The notes below the pieces were generated by a model. It searched no databases. It saw only the letters and a list, made by a program, of their open reading frames with translations, and was not told where the DNA came from. A stretch of 64,000 nucleotides of DNA from Tabrizicola sp. (GTDB lineage Bacteria > Pseudomonadota > Alphaproteobacteria > Rhodobacterales > Rhodobacteraceae): NCBI RefSeq assembly GCF_016793705.1, contig NZ_JAEULO010000039.1:1-64000 (forward strand), read 5' to 3'. The stretch's first letter is position 1; the number at the start of each line of letters is the position of its first letter. Below, piece by piece: positions 51,213 to 59,518 of the stretch. Made by a program: the position numbers and the translations under genes.

Positions 51213-52269
51213 CGGGCCACCAGCCGGGCGAGGTGGGGGCGCCGTCATCGTGTTTCGCCAGCCAGTCCACCATCGCCGGGCGGTTGCGGATGAAACCCTT
51301 GTAGGTGGCCAGTTCGTCGGGCAGGTCGCGCACCACCCGGTGCAGGCGACGCGCCCATTTCGGCACCGTGACGATCTCGTCGAAACTCGCCAGGTAGCAG
51401 CGGATGTCGAAGGCGATCGCGTTCGACCGGGGCAGGCGGTAGAGGCTTTGCAGTTCTACCCGCAGGTGCTGCTTCTGGCCCAGGTTCTCCGGCGTCAGGC
51501 TCGTCTTCATCGGCCCCCATTTCGGATAGGTCTCCGGCGCGGTGTCGAGGAGCGGGTTCACCGTCATCGTCCAGTTGAACCGCCGCACCGGGGCCCCGTG
51601 CTGGAGCTTCAACAGGAACTTGAGCGCCCGGTCGAAGACGCCCTTCTCATGCGCCAGCGGCACGGGGGCGTGCCATTCGTGGAAATTCATTCCCACGTCG
51701 AAGTCCACCGACCAGTCGGCCTGGCTGGTTGCGATCCCCGCATCCATCCAGAGCGTCCCATCGCGTTCGTCCTGCAGCGTCCAGTCGCCCTGGGTCTGTC
51801 GCATGATGTATTCGAAGGGCGGATAGTGCAGCGTGCTTTCGTCCAGAAATGTGAACGATTGTTCGATCCCCAGCGGACGGTTCACCCAGTGCCAGCGATT
51901 GCCATCCTTGGACAGGCTGAACCATTGCGGATAGTCCCGCGCCTTGGCTTCCATCACCAGTTCCAGCGTGTCCCAGCCGGCCAGCGTCATGTGCGGCAGC
52001 GACTGGCAACGCAGCGGATCGTCCGCCAGCACCTTGGCGCGGTCGATCATCTCGGCGACGTAATGCTCGTCCACGTCCAGCAGGTGTTCGAACACCGAAC
52101 CCGGACGGCCCGGCACATGCGGCTCCATGTTGACCGAATACATGTAGTCGTCGCGGTCGAAGGGGAACGGGAACCGGCGGGGGTTGGAGTTGCGATAGGT
52201 GAAATCGCCGCGGAAGGTCTCGTCCCGGAAGAAGTCGTTGAAGGCGCCCGTCTTGAAGTCAAGGCTCAT
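51205..52269 (-). CDS. dmmC: DUF3445 heme-dependent oxidative N-demethylase family, dimethylamine monooxygenase subunit
   Basis: A 354-residue DUF3445 protein. The family includes the catalytic subunit of a heme-dependent oxidative N-demethylase, and dimethylamine monooxygenase contains such a subunit of about 40 kDa; it would oxidise dimethylamine to methylamine and formaldehyde. Conserved segments include RNSNPRRFPFPFDRDDY-like sequence near the start and RLPRSNAIAFDIRCYLASFDEI near the end. The gene letter follows the D-A-B-C order seen here; published letters may differ. The reductase gene ends nine bases upstream. Confidence 0.88.
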   Translation of the reverse strand: MSLDFKTGAFNDFFRDETFRGDFTYRNSNPRRFPFPFDRDDYMYSVNMEPHVPGRPGSVFEHLLDVDEHYVAEMIDRAKVLADDPLRCQSLPHMTLAGWDTLELVMEAKARDYPQWFSLSKDGNRWHWVNRPLGIEQSFTFLDESTLHYPPFEYIMRQTQGDWTLQDERDGTLWMDAGIATSQADWSVDFDVGMNFHEWHAPVPLAHEKGVFDRALKFLLKLQHGAPVRRFNWTMTVNPLLDTAPETYPKWGPMKTSLTPENLGQKQHLRVELQSLYRLPRSNAIAFDIRCYLASFDEIVTVPKWARRLHRVVRDLPDELATYKGFIRNRPAMVDWLAKHDDGAPTSPGWWPDD

Positions 52270-52278
52270 GCGATTCTC

Positions 52279-53241
52279 CTATCGGTCGATGACAAGGGTC
52301 TTGCCCTCGAAGCGGCTGACGCAGGGCATGATCTTGGTGTTGGAAGCCTGTTCTTCCGGCGTCAGCCAGTGATCGCGGTGCAGAATGGTGCCGTCGCATC
52401 TGTGAACGGCCGTTTCGCATTGCCCGCAGGCGCCGCCCCGGCATAGATAGGGCGCGTCCACCCCGGCGGCTTCCATCGCTTCGAGAAGCGATTGCGTTGG
52501 GCCCACGGTAAGCGTCTTGCCGCTGGCCGCCAGTTCGACCGTGAAGGGAAGGCCGGTGCCGGGGGCGATGAACTCCTCCGAATGCAGCGCCTGTTTCGGC
52601 CAGCCCATGCCCTCGGCGGTCGACAGCACCCAGGCGATCATCCCTTTCGGACCGCAGACGTAGAGATGCGTCCCGATCGGCTGGTTCTCCAGCACCTGCT
52701 TCAGGTCGATCATCTGCTTCTGGTCGTCGAAATAGCAGTGCACCCGGTCGGGATGCGCGGTGGTGAGCCGGTCCATATAGGCGCCCAGCGGCTTCGACCG
52801 CGCCGAATAGTGCAGCTCGAACCTGCCGCCGAAATGCGTCAACTGCGCGACCTGCGCCAGGAAGGGGGTGATCCCGATGCCGCCCGCGATCATCAGGTGC
52901 TTCTTCGCCCGGTTGTCCAGCGGGAACAGGTTCACCGGGTAGGAGAGCGTCATCTCCATCCCCGGCGTCACCTGCTGGTGCATGAAGAGCGACCCGCCGC
53001 GCCCCACGTCATCGCGCCGGACCGAGATTTCGTAAGCAGTCCGGTCCTCGGGGTCGGACATCAGCGAATAGGGGTTCAGCCTGCGGGTCCCATGGTCGTC
53101 CATCTCGACCACGGTATGCGCCCCGCCGGAAAAGGCCGGCAGGTCGGACCCGTCGCGGCTGACGAAGCGGAAGCGCTTGATCAGTTCGTTGACCTCGACG
53201 ACCTCGGCCACCCTGACCTGGAGTTTCGCGACCCCGCTCAT
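52279..53241 (-). CDS. dmmB: PDR/VanB family oxidoreductase, dimethylamine monooxygenase reductase
   Basis: A 320-residue class IA reductase: flavin-binding barrel (RLNPYSLMS at 54-62), NAD-binding domain (AGGIGITPF at 119-127) and a C-terminal plant-type [2Fe-2S] ferredoxin with Cys267, Cys272, Cys275 and Cys307. It would carry electrons from NAD(P)H to the DUF3445 heme subunit. It overlaps dmmA by four bases (ATGA) and lies 9 bases upstream of dmmC. Confidence 0.91.
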   Translation of the reverse strand: MSGVAKLQVRVAEVVEVNELIKRFRFVSRDGSDLPAFSGGAHTVVEMDDHGTRRLNPYSLMSDPEDRTAYEISVRRDDVGRGGSLFMHQQVTPGMEMTLSYPVNLFPLDNRAKKHLMIAGGIGITPFLAQVAQLTHFGGRFELHYSARSKPLGAYMDRLTTAHPDRVHCYFDDQKQMIDLKQVLENQPIGTHLYVCGPKGMIAWVLSTAEGMGWPKQALHSEEFIAPGTGLPFTVELAASGKTLTVGPTQSLLEAMEAAGVDAPYLCRGGACGQCETAVHRCDGTILHRDHWLTPEEQASNTKIMPCVSRFEGKTLVIDR

Positions 53242-53864
53242 TTGAACCTCACCACGCTTTCCGGCACCTGTCCGGGGTCTTCCGCGTCGATATTAACCCC
53301 CTGAAAGGCCGCGAGCCGCCGGGAGTAATGGTCGCGGACAAAGAGGCTCAGCCCGCAATGGCTGCATCTGAACGGATCGGTCGCCACGTTCTCGGTGATC
53401 CCCTTGCAATGCACGCACTGCACCCGCCTGACCGTCGAGCCGCGCTGTTCCTTCTGGACCGAGGCGTGCGGAAAGCCGGTGTTCATGATGTCGCGCTCCG
53501 CCTGGCCGATCAGCCCTTCCGAGCCCGCGAGATAGAACTGCGTCCCCATATGCGCCGCCGACAGCACCCGCGCCAGCCGGGGCAAGAGCGCCGGGATCGA
53601 GGGCGCGCGGAAATACTGCCCCGCGCCCAGGCCCTCCAGCGCCGCCGACTGGTCGCTGCCGTCCGGGCCGGGGCAATACATCACATGCGTCGCCGCCAGC
53701 ATCTGCGAACGATCCTCCGCCTTGCCCAGCATGTCCACGATCGCGCCCGCGCCTTCGCCATCGGCAACGATCAGGTGCAGACTGGCGCGGCGCGGCTCAA
53801 GGGCCGCATAGACCGGACGGCTTCGGATCGAAGGGGCGTCCACGGGGGTCAGCAAGGTCTTCAC
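53238..53864 (-). CDS. dmmA: Dimethylamine monooxygenase subunit DmmA family protein
   Basis: A 208-residue protein with a Rossmann-like N-terminal region and a C-terminal zinc ribbon (CVHCKG ... FRCSHCG, about residues 149-171). It fits the small third subunit of dimethylamine monooxygenase. The exact role, electron transfer or assembly, is not known. The start is a GTG. A 25-base hairpin (53886-53910) separates it from dmmD, and dmmB follows with a four-base overlap. Confidence 0.86.
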   Translation of the reverse strand: MKTLLTPVDAPSIRSRPVYAALEPRRASLHLIVADGEGAGAIVDMLGKAEDRSQMLAATHVMYCPGPDGSDQSAALEGLGAGQYFRAPSIPALLPRLARVLSAAHMGTQFYLAGSEGLIGQAERDIMNTGFPHASVQKEQRGSTVRRVQCVHCKGITENVATDPFRCSHCGLSLFVRDHYSRRLAAFQGVNIDAEDPGQVPESVVRFK

Positions 53865-53885
53865 AGCTTGGGCTTCCCTGGCAGG

Positions 53886-53910
53886 GGGACCCGCCCGACG
53901 GGCGGGTCCC
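53886..53910 (-). other. Intercistronic hairpin between dmmD and dmmA
   Basis: A perfect 11-bp stem GGGACCCGCCC / GGGCGGGTCCC with a three-base loop occupies most of the 54-base gap between dmmD and dmmA. No T-run follows on the minus strand, so it is more likely an attenuator-like or mRNA-stabilising/processing element than a strong terminator. Confidence 0.72.
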
Positions 53911-53918
53911 GAAGATGG

Positions 53919-55055
53919 TCACTTCGCGGTGCGGCGCTTCTTGTCCACGTCGTAGAACGGCAGCGATGCCGACTTCGCCTTGATCGGGCCGTGCGTCCCG
54001 CAGCGCACCTCCAGCTCGGTGCCGTTGTTGGCATCGGCCACCGGCAGGCGGGCAATGGCGACGGTCCAGTCGTTCAGCGGCGAATACATTGCCTGCGTCA
54101 CGACGCCAACCTGCTTGCCGCCCTTGAACACCGGCGCGCCGTTGCCGGGCACGTTCTTGCCTTCCAGCTTCAGGCCGGAAATCTTGAAACGCTCCTTGCC
54201 CTTCAGTCGGTAGTGTTCCTCGGCGCCGCGGAAGCCGGTCTTGCCAGGCGAGACAGTGAAGTCGAGGCCCAGTTCCCACAAGGTATCGCCGGGGCCTTCG
54301 TTCTCGAACGGATACATTTCCGAATTGTCGAACGGGAAGAACAGCAGGTAGCTCTCGGTGCGCAGCATGTCGAGCGTGGTGAAGCGGCAGGGGATGATCC
54401 CCATGCTGGCGCCTTCTTCCAGGATGCGGTCCCAGATTTCCACGGCATCCTGACCCCGGCAGAATATCTCATAGCCGCGCTCGCCGGTATAGCCGGTCCG
54501 GGAAAGGGTGATCGGCTTGCCGAAAAGGCTGGTCGGCATGTGCCCGAAATAGGGCAGCGCGCGGACGCCGGGGACGTGCTTTTCCAGATAGTCCACCGCC
54601 AGCGGCCCTTGCAGCGACAGGTCGTGCAGGTTGTCATCGAAGCGGATCGACACGTCGCGCCCGGTGGCGGCCATCGTCAGCTGCTCATACCCCTGGCCCG
54701 AGCCATGGACGACGGTAAAGCTGTTCGGCCCCATGCGGTAGATCACGCAATCGTCGACGAACTTGCCCGCGTCGTTCAGCATGCAGGCATAGACCGCCCG
54801 GCCCGGCATCAGCTTTTCCATGTTCCGCGTGGTGGCGCGTTCGATCACATGGCTGGCGGCGTGCCCGGTGATGTGGACCTTCTTCAGACCCGAGACATCC
54901 ATCAGCCCGGCCTTGGTGCGGATCGCCATGTATTCGGCATCCGGGTCGCCCTTGGAATAGGACCAGGCGGTTCCCATCCCGCTCCAGTCTTCCAGGTCGG
55001 ACCCAAGCGCGCGGTGTCGGTCGATCAGCGTCGAGAAACGCCAGGAATTGGTCAT
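53919..55055 (-). CDS. dmmD: GcvT-like aminomethyltransferase of the dimethylamine monooxygenase operon
   Basis: A 378-residue tetrahydrofolate-dependent aminomethyltransferase-like protein. The family core includes MDVSGLKKVHITG, the folate region SRTGYTGERGYEIFC and LDMLRTESYLLFF. Without glycine-cleavage partner genes and beside dmmABC, it probably takes up formaldehyde released from dimethylamine onto tetrahydrofolate (inference). It resembles the C-terminal half of Tdm. The ATG at 55055 is the conserved start (MTNSWRFSTLIDRH); upstream in-frame sequence is not family-like. Confidence 0.88.
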   Translation of the reverse strand: MTNSWRFSTLIDRHRALGSDLEDWSGMGTAWSYSKGDPDAEYMAIRTKAGLMDVSGLKKVHITGHAASHVIERATTRNMEKLMPGRAVYACMLNDAGKFVDDCVIYRMGPNSFTVVHGSGQGYEQLTMAATGRDVSIRFDDNLHDLSLQGPLAVDYLEKHVPGVRALPYFGHMPTSLFGKPITLSRTGYTGERGYEIFCRGQDAVEIWDRILEEGASMGIIPCRFTTLDMLRTESYLLFFPFDNSEMYPFENEGPGDTLWELGLDFTVSPGKTGFRGAEEHYRLKGKERFKISGLKLEGKNVPGNGAPVFKGGKQVGVVTQAMYSPLNDWTVAIARLPVADANNGTELEVRCGTHGPIKAKSASLPFYDVDKKRRTAK

Positions 55056-55163
55056 CGGTCGGCTCCCTGAGACATGTTGATTTTCGTCCAGTGTCAGGTG
55101 ATTCCCGCCAGAAAGCAATAATGAAGTGCAACAAAATTTCTTGTGAGAAAACATTCGCTCAAG

Positions 55164-55190
55164 AAAAAGGCCGCCCTGTCGGACGGCCTC
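55164..55190 (-). terminator. Terminator after the APC permease gene
   Basis: On the minus strand GGCCGTCC / GGGCGGCC with a four-base loop is followed by TTTTTC. One pair is a G-U wobble only in the minus-strand transcript, which supports that orientation. Confidence 0.82.
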
Positions 55191-55211
55191 TTCCAGCCTC
55201 TCAAAGCAGGA

Positions 55212-56975
55212 TCAGGCAGGCAGGACGAAGAACCAGTTCGCCCAGAGCACCACGACCGCCCCGGCAACCAGCGCGAGGTAGGGCAGCATCCCTGCCTTCC
55301 GCTCGCCCAATTCGCCATAGGGCAGGCCCAGGTCGTCATAGGCCTCCTTCGGGAACTTGCCCTGGTCGACGACATAGTGGCGATACCAGAACACCGGGAA
55401 GATGAAGGCCGCGAAGACCAGCCCCGACCAGAGCGCATTCTCGTAGCCCCAGACCTTGGCGCCCGCACCCAGGAACAGGGCGTTGACGAAGGCGAGGATC
55501 GTGTTCAGCCCGATCAGCCAGGTCGGCGCCTTCCAGGGCCGCTCCATATGCGCGCTGTCCAGACGGTGGATCCAGCCGGCATTCAGGTTCAGGAAGTTGA
55601 ACATGATGTAACCGACGTTCGAGATCGCAAGGACGTAGAAGTAGCCGCCCACGTCGGACGCCAGCGCCAGCAGGATCACGTTGAAGGTGAAGTCGGTCCA
55701 CATCGCGTTGCGCGGTGCGCCGTGGCTGTTGACCTCGCCCAGGTATTTCGGCAGCCAGCCGTCGCGCGACCCCTGGTAGAGCGTGCGCGACGAGCCCGCC
55801 ATCGCGGTCATGATCGCCAGGAACAGCGCGAGGATCATCAGGATCACGAAGATCTGGGTGATGACCGGGCCGCCGCCGATCATGTTGCCCATCGCCTCGC
55901 CCACGCCCGTGCCGTCGACGATGCCGGTCGCCAACATCCCTTCGACCCCGTAGACCCCCTGGAAAGAGAAGGGGATCAGGAAGAAGAAGATGCAGCACAG
56001 CAGGCCCGAGTAGAAGATCGCCCGGAAGGTATCAGTCTTCGGGTCTTTCAGCTCGCGGGTATAGCAGACCGCCGTCTCGAAGCCGTAGGTCGACCAGGCG
56101 GCGATGTACATGCCGCCCAGGAAGAGCGTCCAGCCGCCGATGTTCCACTCGCCATCGACCCCGGAATAGGCGGCGGTCGGCGGGGCCAGGTTGGTCACGT
56201 TCATCCAGTTGATCGAGCCGTTCAGGAGCGGCACCAGACCGACCAGCAGCAGCGGCACCAGAACGATGATCGCCAGGTATTTCTGCGCCGAAGCGGTCGA
56301 CGCGATGCCGCGTTCCTGGATGAAGAGGATGATCAGCATCAGCACCACGCCGATCACGAAGGTCGAGTTGAAGTGCAGGTTGCCGAGGCCCGGAATGGTG
56401 ATCTGGAAGGCTTCCCAGACCCGGAAGGCTGGGGTCAGGGCGGCCACGCCATCGGCGCTGGCCACCGCCTGAATCGCCTGTTCGGCGGTCGTTCCGGCGT
56501 TGTCAGTCATGTATTGCACGACCGAGGCGGTCTCGGCCGTATAGCTGCCAAGGTTCGCCGTCACCCAGTCCAGCACCGGCTGACTGTCCGCCAGCGGAAT
56601 CGGGAACAGCGCGTTCAGGATGTAGCCCGCCGCGATGGCGCAGCCCAAGGACAGCACCGGCGACCAGGCGAACCAGTTGCACCAGACCGACAGCGGCGCG
56701 ATCAGCTTGCCATAGCGCAGCCAGGCCGTCGCGCCGTAGACCGAGGTTCCGCCCGACTTGTTGCCGAACATCCCGGCCATCTCGGCATAGGTGAAGCTTT
56801 GCAGAAAGCCCATGATCATCGAGATGATCCAGACCAGGAAGGCCAGCTTCCCCGTCGTCCCGGCAATCCCGCCGATCGAGAACAGCACCAGGGGCGGCAC
56901 ACCCGCCGCAACCCAGAAGGCGCCCTTCCACGTCAGCGCCCGGACCATCTGGCCCGATCCAGTTTCAGTCGTCAT
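55212..56975 (-). CDS. APC family permease
   Basis: An amino acid/polyamine/organocation permease of 587 residues with about 12-14 helices. FSIGGIAGTTGKLAF near the start of the transmembrane region and GGMYIAAWSTYGFETAVCYTRELKDP in the middle are typical APC segments; it is longer than most members because of an extracytoplasmic stretch around 140-200. Placed between dmmD and tmm with its own terminator, it is a candidate methylated-amine carrier, but the substrate is not shown. The ATG at 56975 is chosen (MTTETGSG). Confidence 0.88.
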   Translation of the reverse strand: MTTETGSGQMVRALTWKGAFWVAAGVPPLVLFSIGGIAGTTGKLAFLVWIISMIMGFLQSFTYAEMAGMFGNKSGGTSVYGATAWLRYGKLIAPLSVWCNWFAWSPVLSLGCAIAAGYILNALFPIPLADSQPVLDWVTANLGSYTAETASVVQYMTDNAGTTAEQAIQAVASADGVAALTPAFRVWEAFQITIPGLGNLHFNSTFVIGVVLMLIILFIQERGIASTASAQKYLAIIVLVPLLLVGLVPLLNGSINWMNVTNLAPPTAAYSGVDGEWNIGGWTLFLGGMYIAAWSTYGFETAVCYTRELKDPKTDTFRAIFYSGLLCCIFFFLIPFSFQGVYGVEGMLATGIVDGTGVGEAMGNMIGGGPVITQIFVILMILALFLAIMTAMAGSSRTLYQGSRDGWLPKYLGEVNSHGAPRNAMWTDFTFNVILLALASDVGGYFYVLAISNVGYIMFNFLNLNAGWIHRLDSAHMERPWKAPTWLIGLNTILAFVNALFLGAGAKVWGYENALWSGLVFAAFIFPVFWYRHYVVDQGKFPKEAYDDLGLPYGELGERKAGMLPYLALVAGAVVVLWANWFFVLPA

Positions 56976-57248
56976 TCCCTCTCTCCTGTTGGGCTGCACC
57001 TGCGGCGTCTGGGCAAGTCTTCCGCCTGCCCTTCGCGTCCGCCGTGCGATCATCTCTGTGTGTCGCGGGCGTTGGTCGTTCCCGTCCTTTTCCCCGGCCT
57101 CTCCTTGGTCAGAATCGCGTCAGGCCGACCTTTGCATGCGACCTGATGTCGCGCAGGAAAGCACGGGCTTCCGGTCATGGCGAGAAAAATTTGATCCCTG
57201 CGAAAGAAAGTTTCCCAGAAAGCGCAGTTCAGGGATCGGGACCTGCCC
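56976..57248. promoter_or_regulatory. Leader/promoter region of the APC permease gene
   Basis: The 325-base space between the permease start and the tmm stop contains no gene. Beyond the tmm terminator it holds an inverted repeat GATCCCTG / CAGGGATC (57193-57200 and 57230-57237), 29 bases apart, which could be an operator or leader hairpin. No confident -35/-10 pair was identified. Confidence 0.4.
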
Positions 57249-57280
57249 AAAAAGAAAGCGGCGCCGTCTCCGGCGCCGCT
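57249..57280 (-). terminator. Terminator after tmm
   Basis: A perfect 10-bp GC stem AGCGGCGCCG / CGGCGCCGCT with a four-base loop is followed on the minus strand by TTCTTTTT, a classic rho-independent terminator 20 bases after the tmm stop. Confidence 0.9.
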
Positions 57281-57300
57281 GCCTGACGGGTCGGAACCGG

Positions 57301-58644
57301 TCAGTTCTTCAGATAGCTCTCCATCGAATCCTCCAGCGCGTCCTTCCAGGGCGTGTGGTGGACCGGCGCCATCGTGCCGGTGATGACCGATCTGTAGGCA
57401 TGGTTGCGGAAGGCCATGATGTCCTGCTTCTTGTGCTCCTTCCACTCGAAGAAAGCCTCGCAGGCACCGTCCACGTCGAAAGACGGATAGTCGGTCTCGG
57501 CGATCAGTTCCTTCACATAATCGCCCTGGTAGTGGATCGCGTCATGCGCATCCTGGCCCGCATCCTCATGCGCCACCCGGTCCTCGACATCCTTCAAGAG
57601 CACCGCCTTGTCAGCCGGAATCTTGATCTTGCCCATGATCGCGTCGCGCACCCACCAGGCCTGGGCGTCGAACATGTTGAAGGTGAACCACTGGTCCTGC
57701 ATCCCGACGTAGAACAGCTTGGGATTGTGGACCCAGACAACGCCCTTGTAGAGGTCGGCCGCCGCCAACCGGTTCGCCGTCTTCAGCCGCAGGTCATCGG
57801 GCAGGAACGGGAAGTGGTGCTTGTATCCGGTGCACAGGATGATCGCGTCCACTTTCTTCGACGTGCCATCGGCGAAATAGGCGGTGGTCTCGTCCACCCG
57901 CTCCAGCTTCGGCACTTCCTTCCAGTTGTCCGGCCACTTGAAGCCCATCGGCGCGTGGCGATAGGCGACCGTGATCGACTTCGCGCCGTATTTCCAGCAC
58001 TGCGAGCCGATGTCCTCGGCCGAATAGGACGAGCCGAGCAGCAGCAGGTCCTTGCCCGCAAATTCCCGCGCGTCGCGGAAGTCGTGCGCGTGCAGCACGC
58101 GGCCATTGAACTTGTCGAAGCCGGGGTATTCCGGAACGTTCGGCACGCTGAAGTGGCCGGAGGCGACGATGACGTTGTCGAACTCCTCCTCGTACATCCG
58201 GTCGGCCTTCAGGTCATGCACCGTGACGGTGAAATTCCCCTTGGTCTCGTTGTATTTCACCATCCGCACGGTCGAGCAGAAGCGGATCCAGTCGCGCACG
58301 CCGGCGCGCTTCACCCGGCCCTCGATATAGTCGAACAGCACCGCGCGCGGCGGGTAGCTGGCGATCTGCTTGCCGAAATGCTCCTCGAAGGAATAGTCGG
58401 CAAATTCCAGGCCTTCCTTCGGGCCGTTCGACCAGAGGTAGCGGTACATGCTGCAATGCACCGGCTCGCCATGTTCGTCCAGGCCGGTGCGCCAGGTATA
58501 GTTCCAGAGGCCGCCCCAGTTCGACTGCTTCTCGAAGCAGACGACCTCGGGAATGTCCTCGCCCTTCGCCTTGGCCGACTGGAACGCGCGCAGCTGCGCA
58601 AGGCCCGACGGCCCCGCTCCGATGACGGCTACTCTCTTCTTCAT
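57301..58644 (-). CDS. tmm: Trimethylamine monooxygenase (bacterial FMO)
   Basis: An FAD- and NADPH-dependent flavin monooxygenase of 447 residues that oxidises trimethylamine to TMAO. The FAD site is GAGPSG (9-14), the FMO signature FxGxxxHxxx(F/Y) is [11 protein letters not shown] (179-189), and the NADPH site is GSSYSAED (204-211). Length and context (tdm, dmm, gmaS and mgs nearby) favour Tmm over other FMOs. GGAGG precedes the ATG at 58644. Its terminator is at 57249-57280. Confidence 0.95.
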   Translation of the reverse strand: MKKRVAVIGAGPSGLAQLRAFQSAKAKGEDIPEVVCFEKQSNWGGLWNYTWRTGLDEHGEPVHCSMYRYLWSNGPKEGLEFADYSFEEHFGKQIASYPPRAVLFDYIEGRVKRAGVRDWIRFCSTVRMVKYNETKGNFTVTVHDLKADRMYEEEFDNVIVASGHFSVPNVPEYPGFDKFNGRVLHAHDFRDAREFAGKDLLLLGSSYSAEDIGSQCWKYGAKSITVAYRHAPMGFKWPDNWKEVPKLERVDETTAYFADGTSKKVDAIILCTGYKHHFPFLPDDLRLKTANRLAAADLYKGVVWVHNPKLFYVGMQDQWFTFNMFDAQAWWVRDAIMGKIKIPADKAVLLKDVEDRVAHEDAGQDAHDAIHYQGDYVKELIAETDYPSFDVDGACEAFFEWKEHKKQDIMAFRNHAYRSVITGTMAPVHHTPWKDALEDSMESYLKN

Positions 58645-58760
58645 GGTCAACCTCCGAATGTTGAGTCTTTTGTGACGCCAGGGCGTGTATCGGTTTTCCG
58701 TCAGCCTAGAGACAAAGTTGCGCCTGTGTCAAATCTTCTTCCTGATGGTAAACATGATGA

Positions 58761-58784
58761 ACCCCGGAAGCGGCGCTCCGGGGT
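58761..58784 (-). terminator. Possible terminator after the UspA gene
   Basis: An 8-bp stem ACCCCGGA / TCCGGGGT with an eight-base loop lies 43 bases past the UspA stop. No proper T-run follows on the minus strand, so its efficiency is doubtful. Confidence 0.5.
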
Positions 58785-58826
58785 CCAGGGTCACAACCCT
58801 TGCACGATTTCTAGGCGCAAGTCCGG

Positions 58827-59240
58827 TCAGCGGGCAATGGTCACTGTGCAATGGGCTCGGGTGGCCACTTCGCTTGCGACCGAACCCAGGACAAGGCGCT
58901 GCAAGCCCCGCTTGTCGCCGGTGCCCATGACGATATGGGTGTATCCGTTCTGCTCGGCATAGGCGATGATCGCCGGAGCGGCCTCGCGGGCCACCACCTC
59001 GACGGTCCCGATATCGGCAGCGCCTTCCTTCTTCGCCAGAGCTTCGGAATCGGCGAGAAGCTTGGCAACCTCTTCGGTCTTCCAGTGGCTGATGGTCGGG
59101 CCACGCACGCCGCCATGCGCGATGTTCACCACGCAGATGGTCAGGTGGCCGCCTGTCGCCTTGGCAACTTCCGCCGAAAGAATGACACCGATCGTCGCGT
59201 GGTCGGACCCGTCGGTCGGGCAGAGAATCTTGCTGGTCAT
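58827..59240 (-). CDS. Universal stress protein (UspA family)
   Basis: A 137-residue Usp-domain protein. ILCPTDGSDHA at the start and the ATP-binding glycine motif MGTGDKRGLQRLVLGSVA near the end (about 110-127) are typical. UspA proteins accumulate under growth arrest or oxygen limitation. The ATG at 59240 is preferred because AAGG lies eight bases upstream. An FNR-type dyad at 59303-59316 suggests induction at low oxygen. Confidence 0.91.
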   Translation of the reverse strand: MTSKILCPTDGSDHATIGVILSAEVAKATGGHLTICVVNIAHGGVRGPTISHWKTEEVAKLLADSEALAKKEGAADIGTVEVVAREAAPAIIAYAEQNGYTHIVMGTGDKRGLQRLVLGSVASEVATRAHCTVTIAR

Positions 59241-59302
59241 CACATCCATCCTTCGTCTGTTTGGCATCTGTCGCAACTAACCATCGTCTTGCGCCGTCGG
59301 CA

Positions 59303-59316
59303 TTGACTTGGGTCAA
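59303..59316. promoter_or_regulatory. FNR/FnrL-type binding site upstream of uspA
   Basis: TTGAC and GTCAA separated by four bases form a perfect dyad matching the FNR/CRP-like consensus TTGAY-N4-RTCAA. It is centred about 69 bases ahead of the UspA start codon, a plausible activating position. FnrL is the usual low-oxygen regulator in Rhodobacter-like bacteria; binding here is inference. Confidence 0.62.
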
Positions 59317-59353
59317 GAAATTTTACCTCGGGGCAAAATTCCTGACAGAAACG

Positions 59354-59377
59354 AAAAGCCCCGGATCGCTCCGGGGC
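59354..59377 (-). terminator. Terminator after the mgsABC-gmaS run
   Basis: A perfect 8-bp stem GCCCCGGA / TCCGGGGC with a four-base loop is followed by TTTT on the minus strand. It lies about 140 bases past the gmaS stop and just before the UspA promoter region. Confidence 0.85.
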
Positions 59378-59518
59378 CAGTTGGGGGTTCAGGTCAGGTA
59401 AGACAGGTCTCGTGACGGACGCGAACGCCCGCCGACAAATGTTAAGATTCTACAACCGCTCGCGAGCAACCCATTGATTTCACTGGGTTCGAGAAACTGT
59501 CCACGCGCGGGCAGATTG

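Noticed and set aside
53328-55070. A 580-codon plus-strand open frame
   Set aside because: It is antisense to dmmA and dmmD and has the typical His/Gln/Arg-rich composition of a shadow frame.
59455-59510. A GGTTCGA sequence resembling a tRNA T-loop
   Set aside because: No acceptor, D or anticodon stems can be drawn around it.
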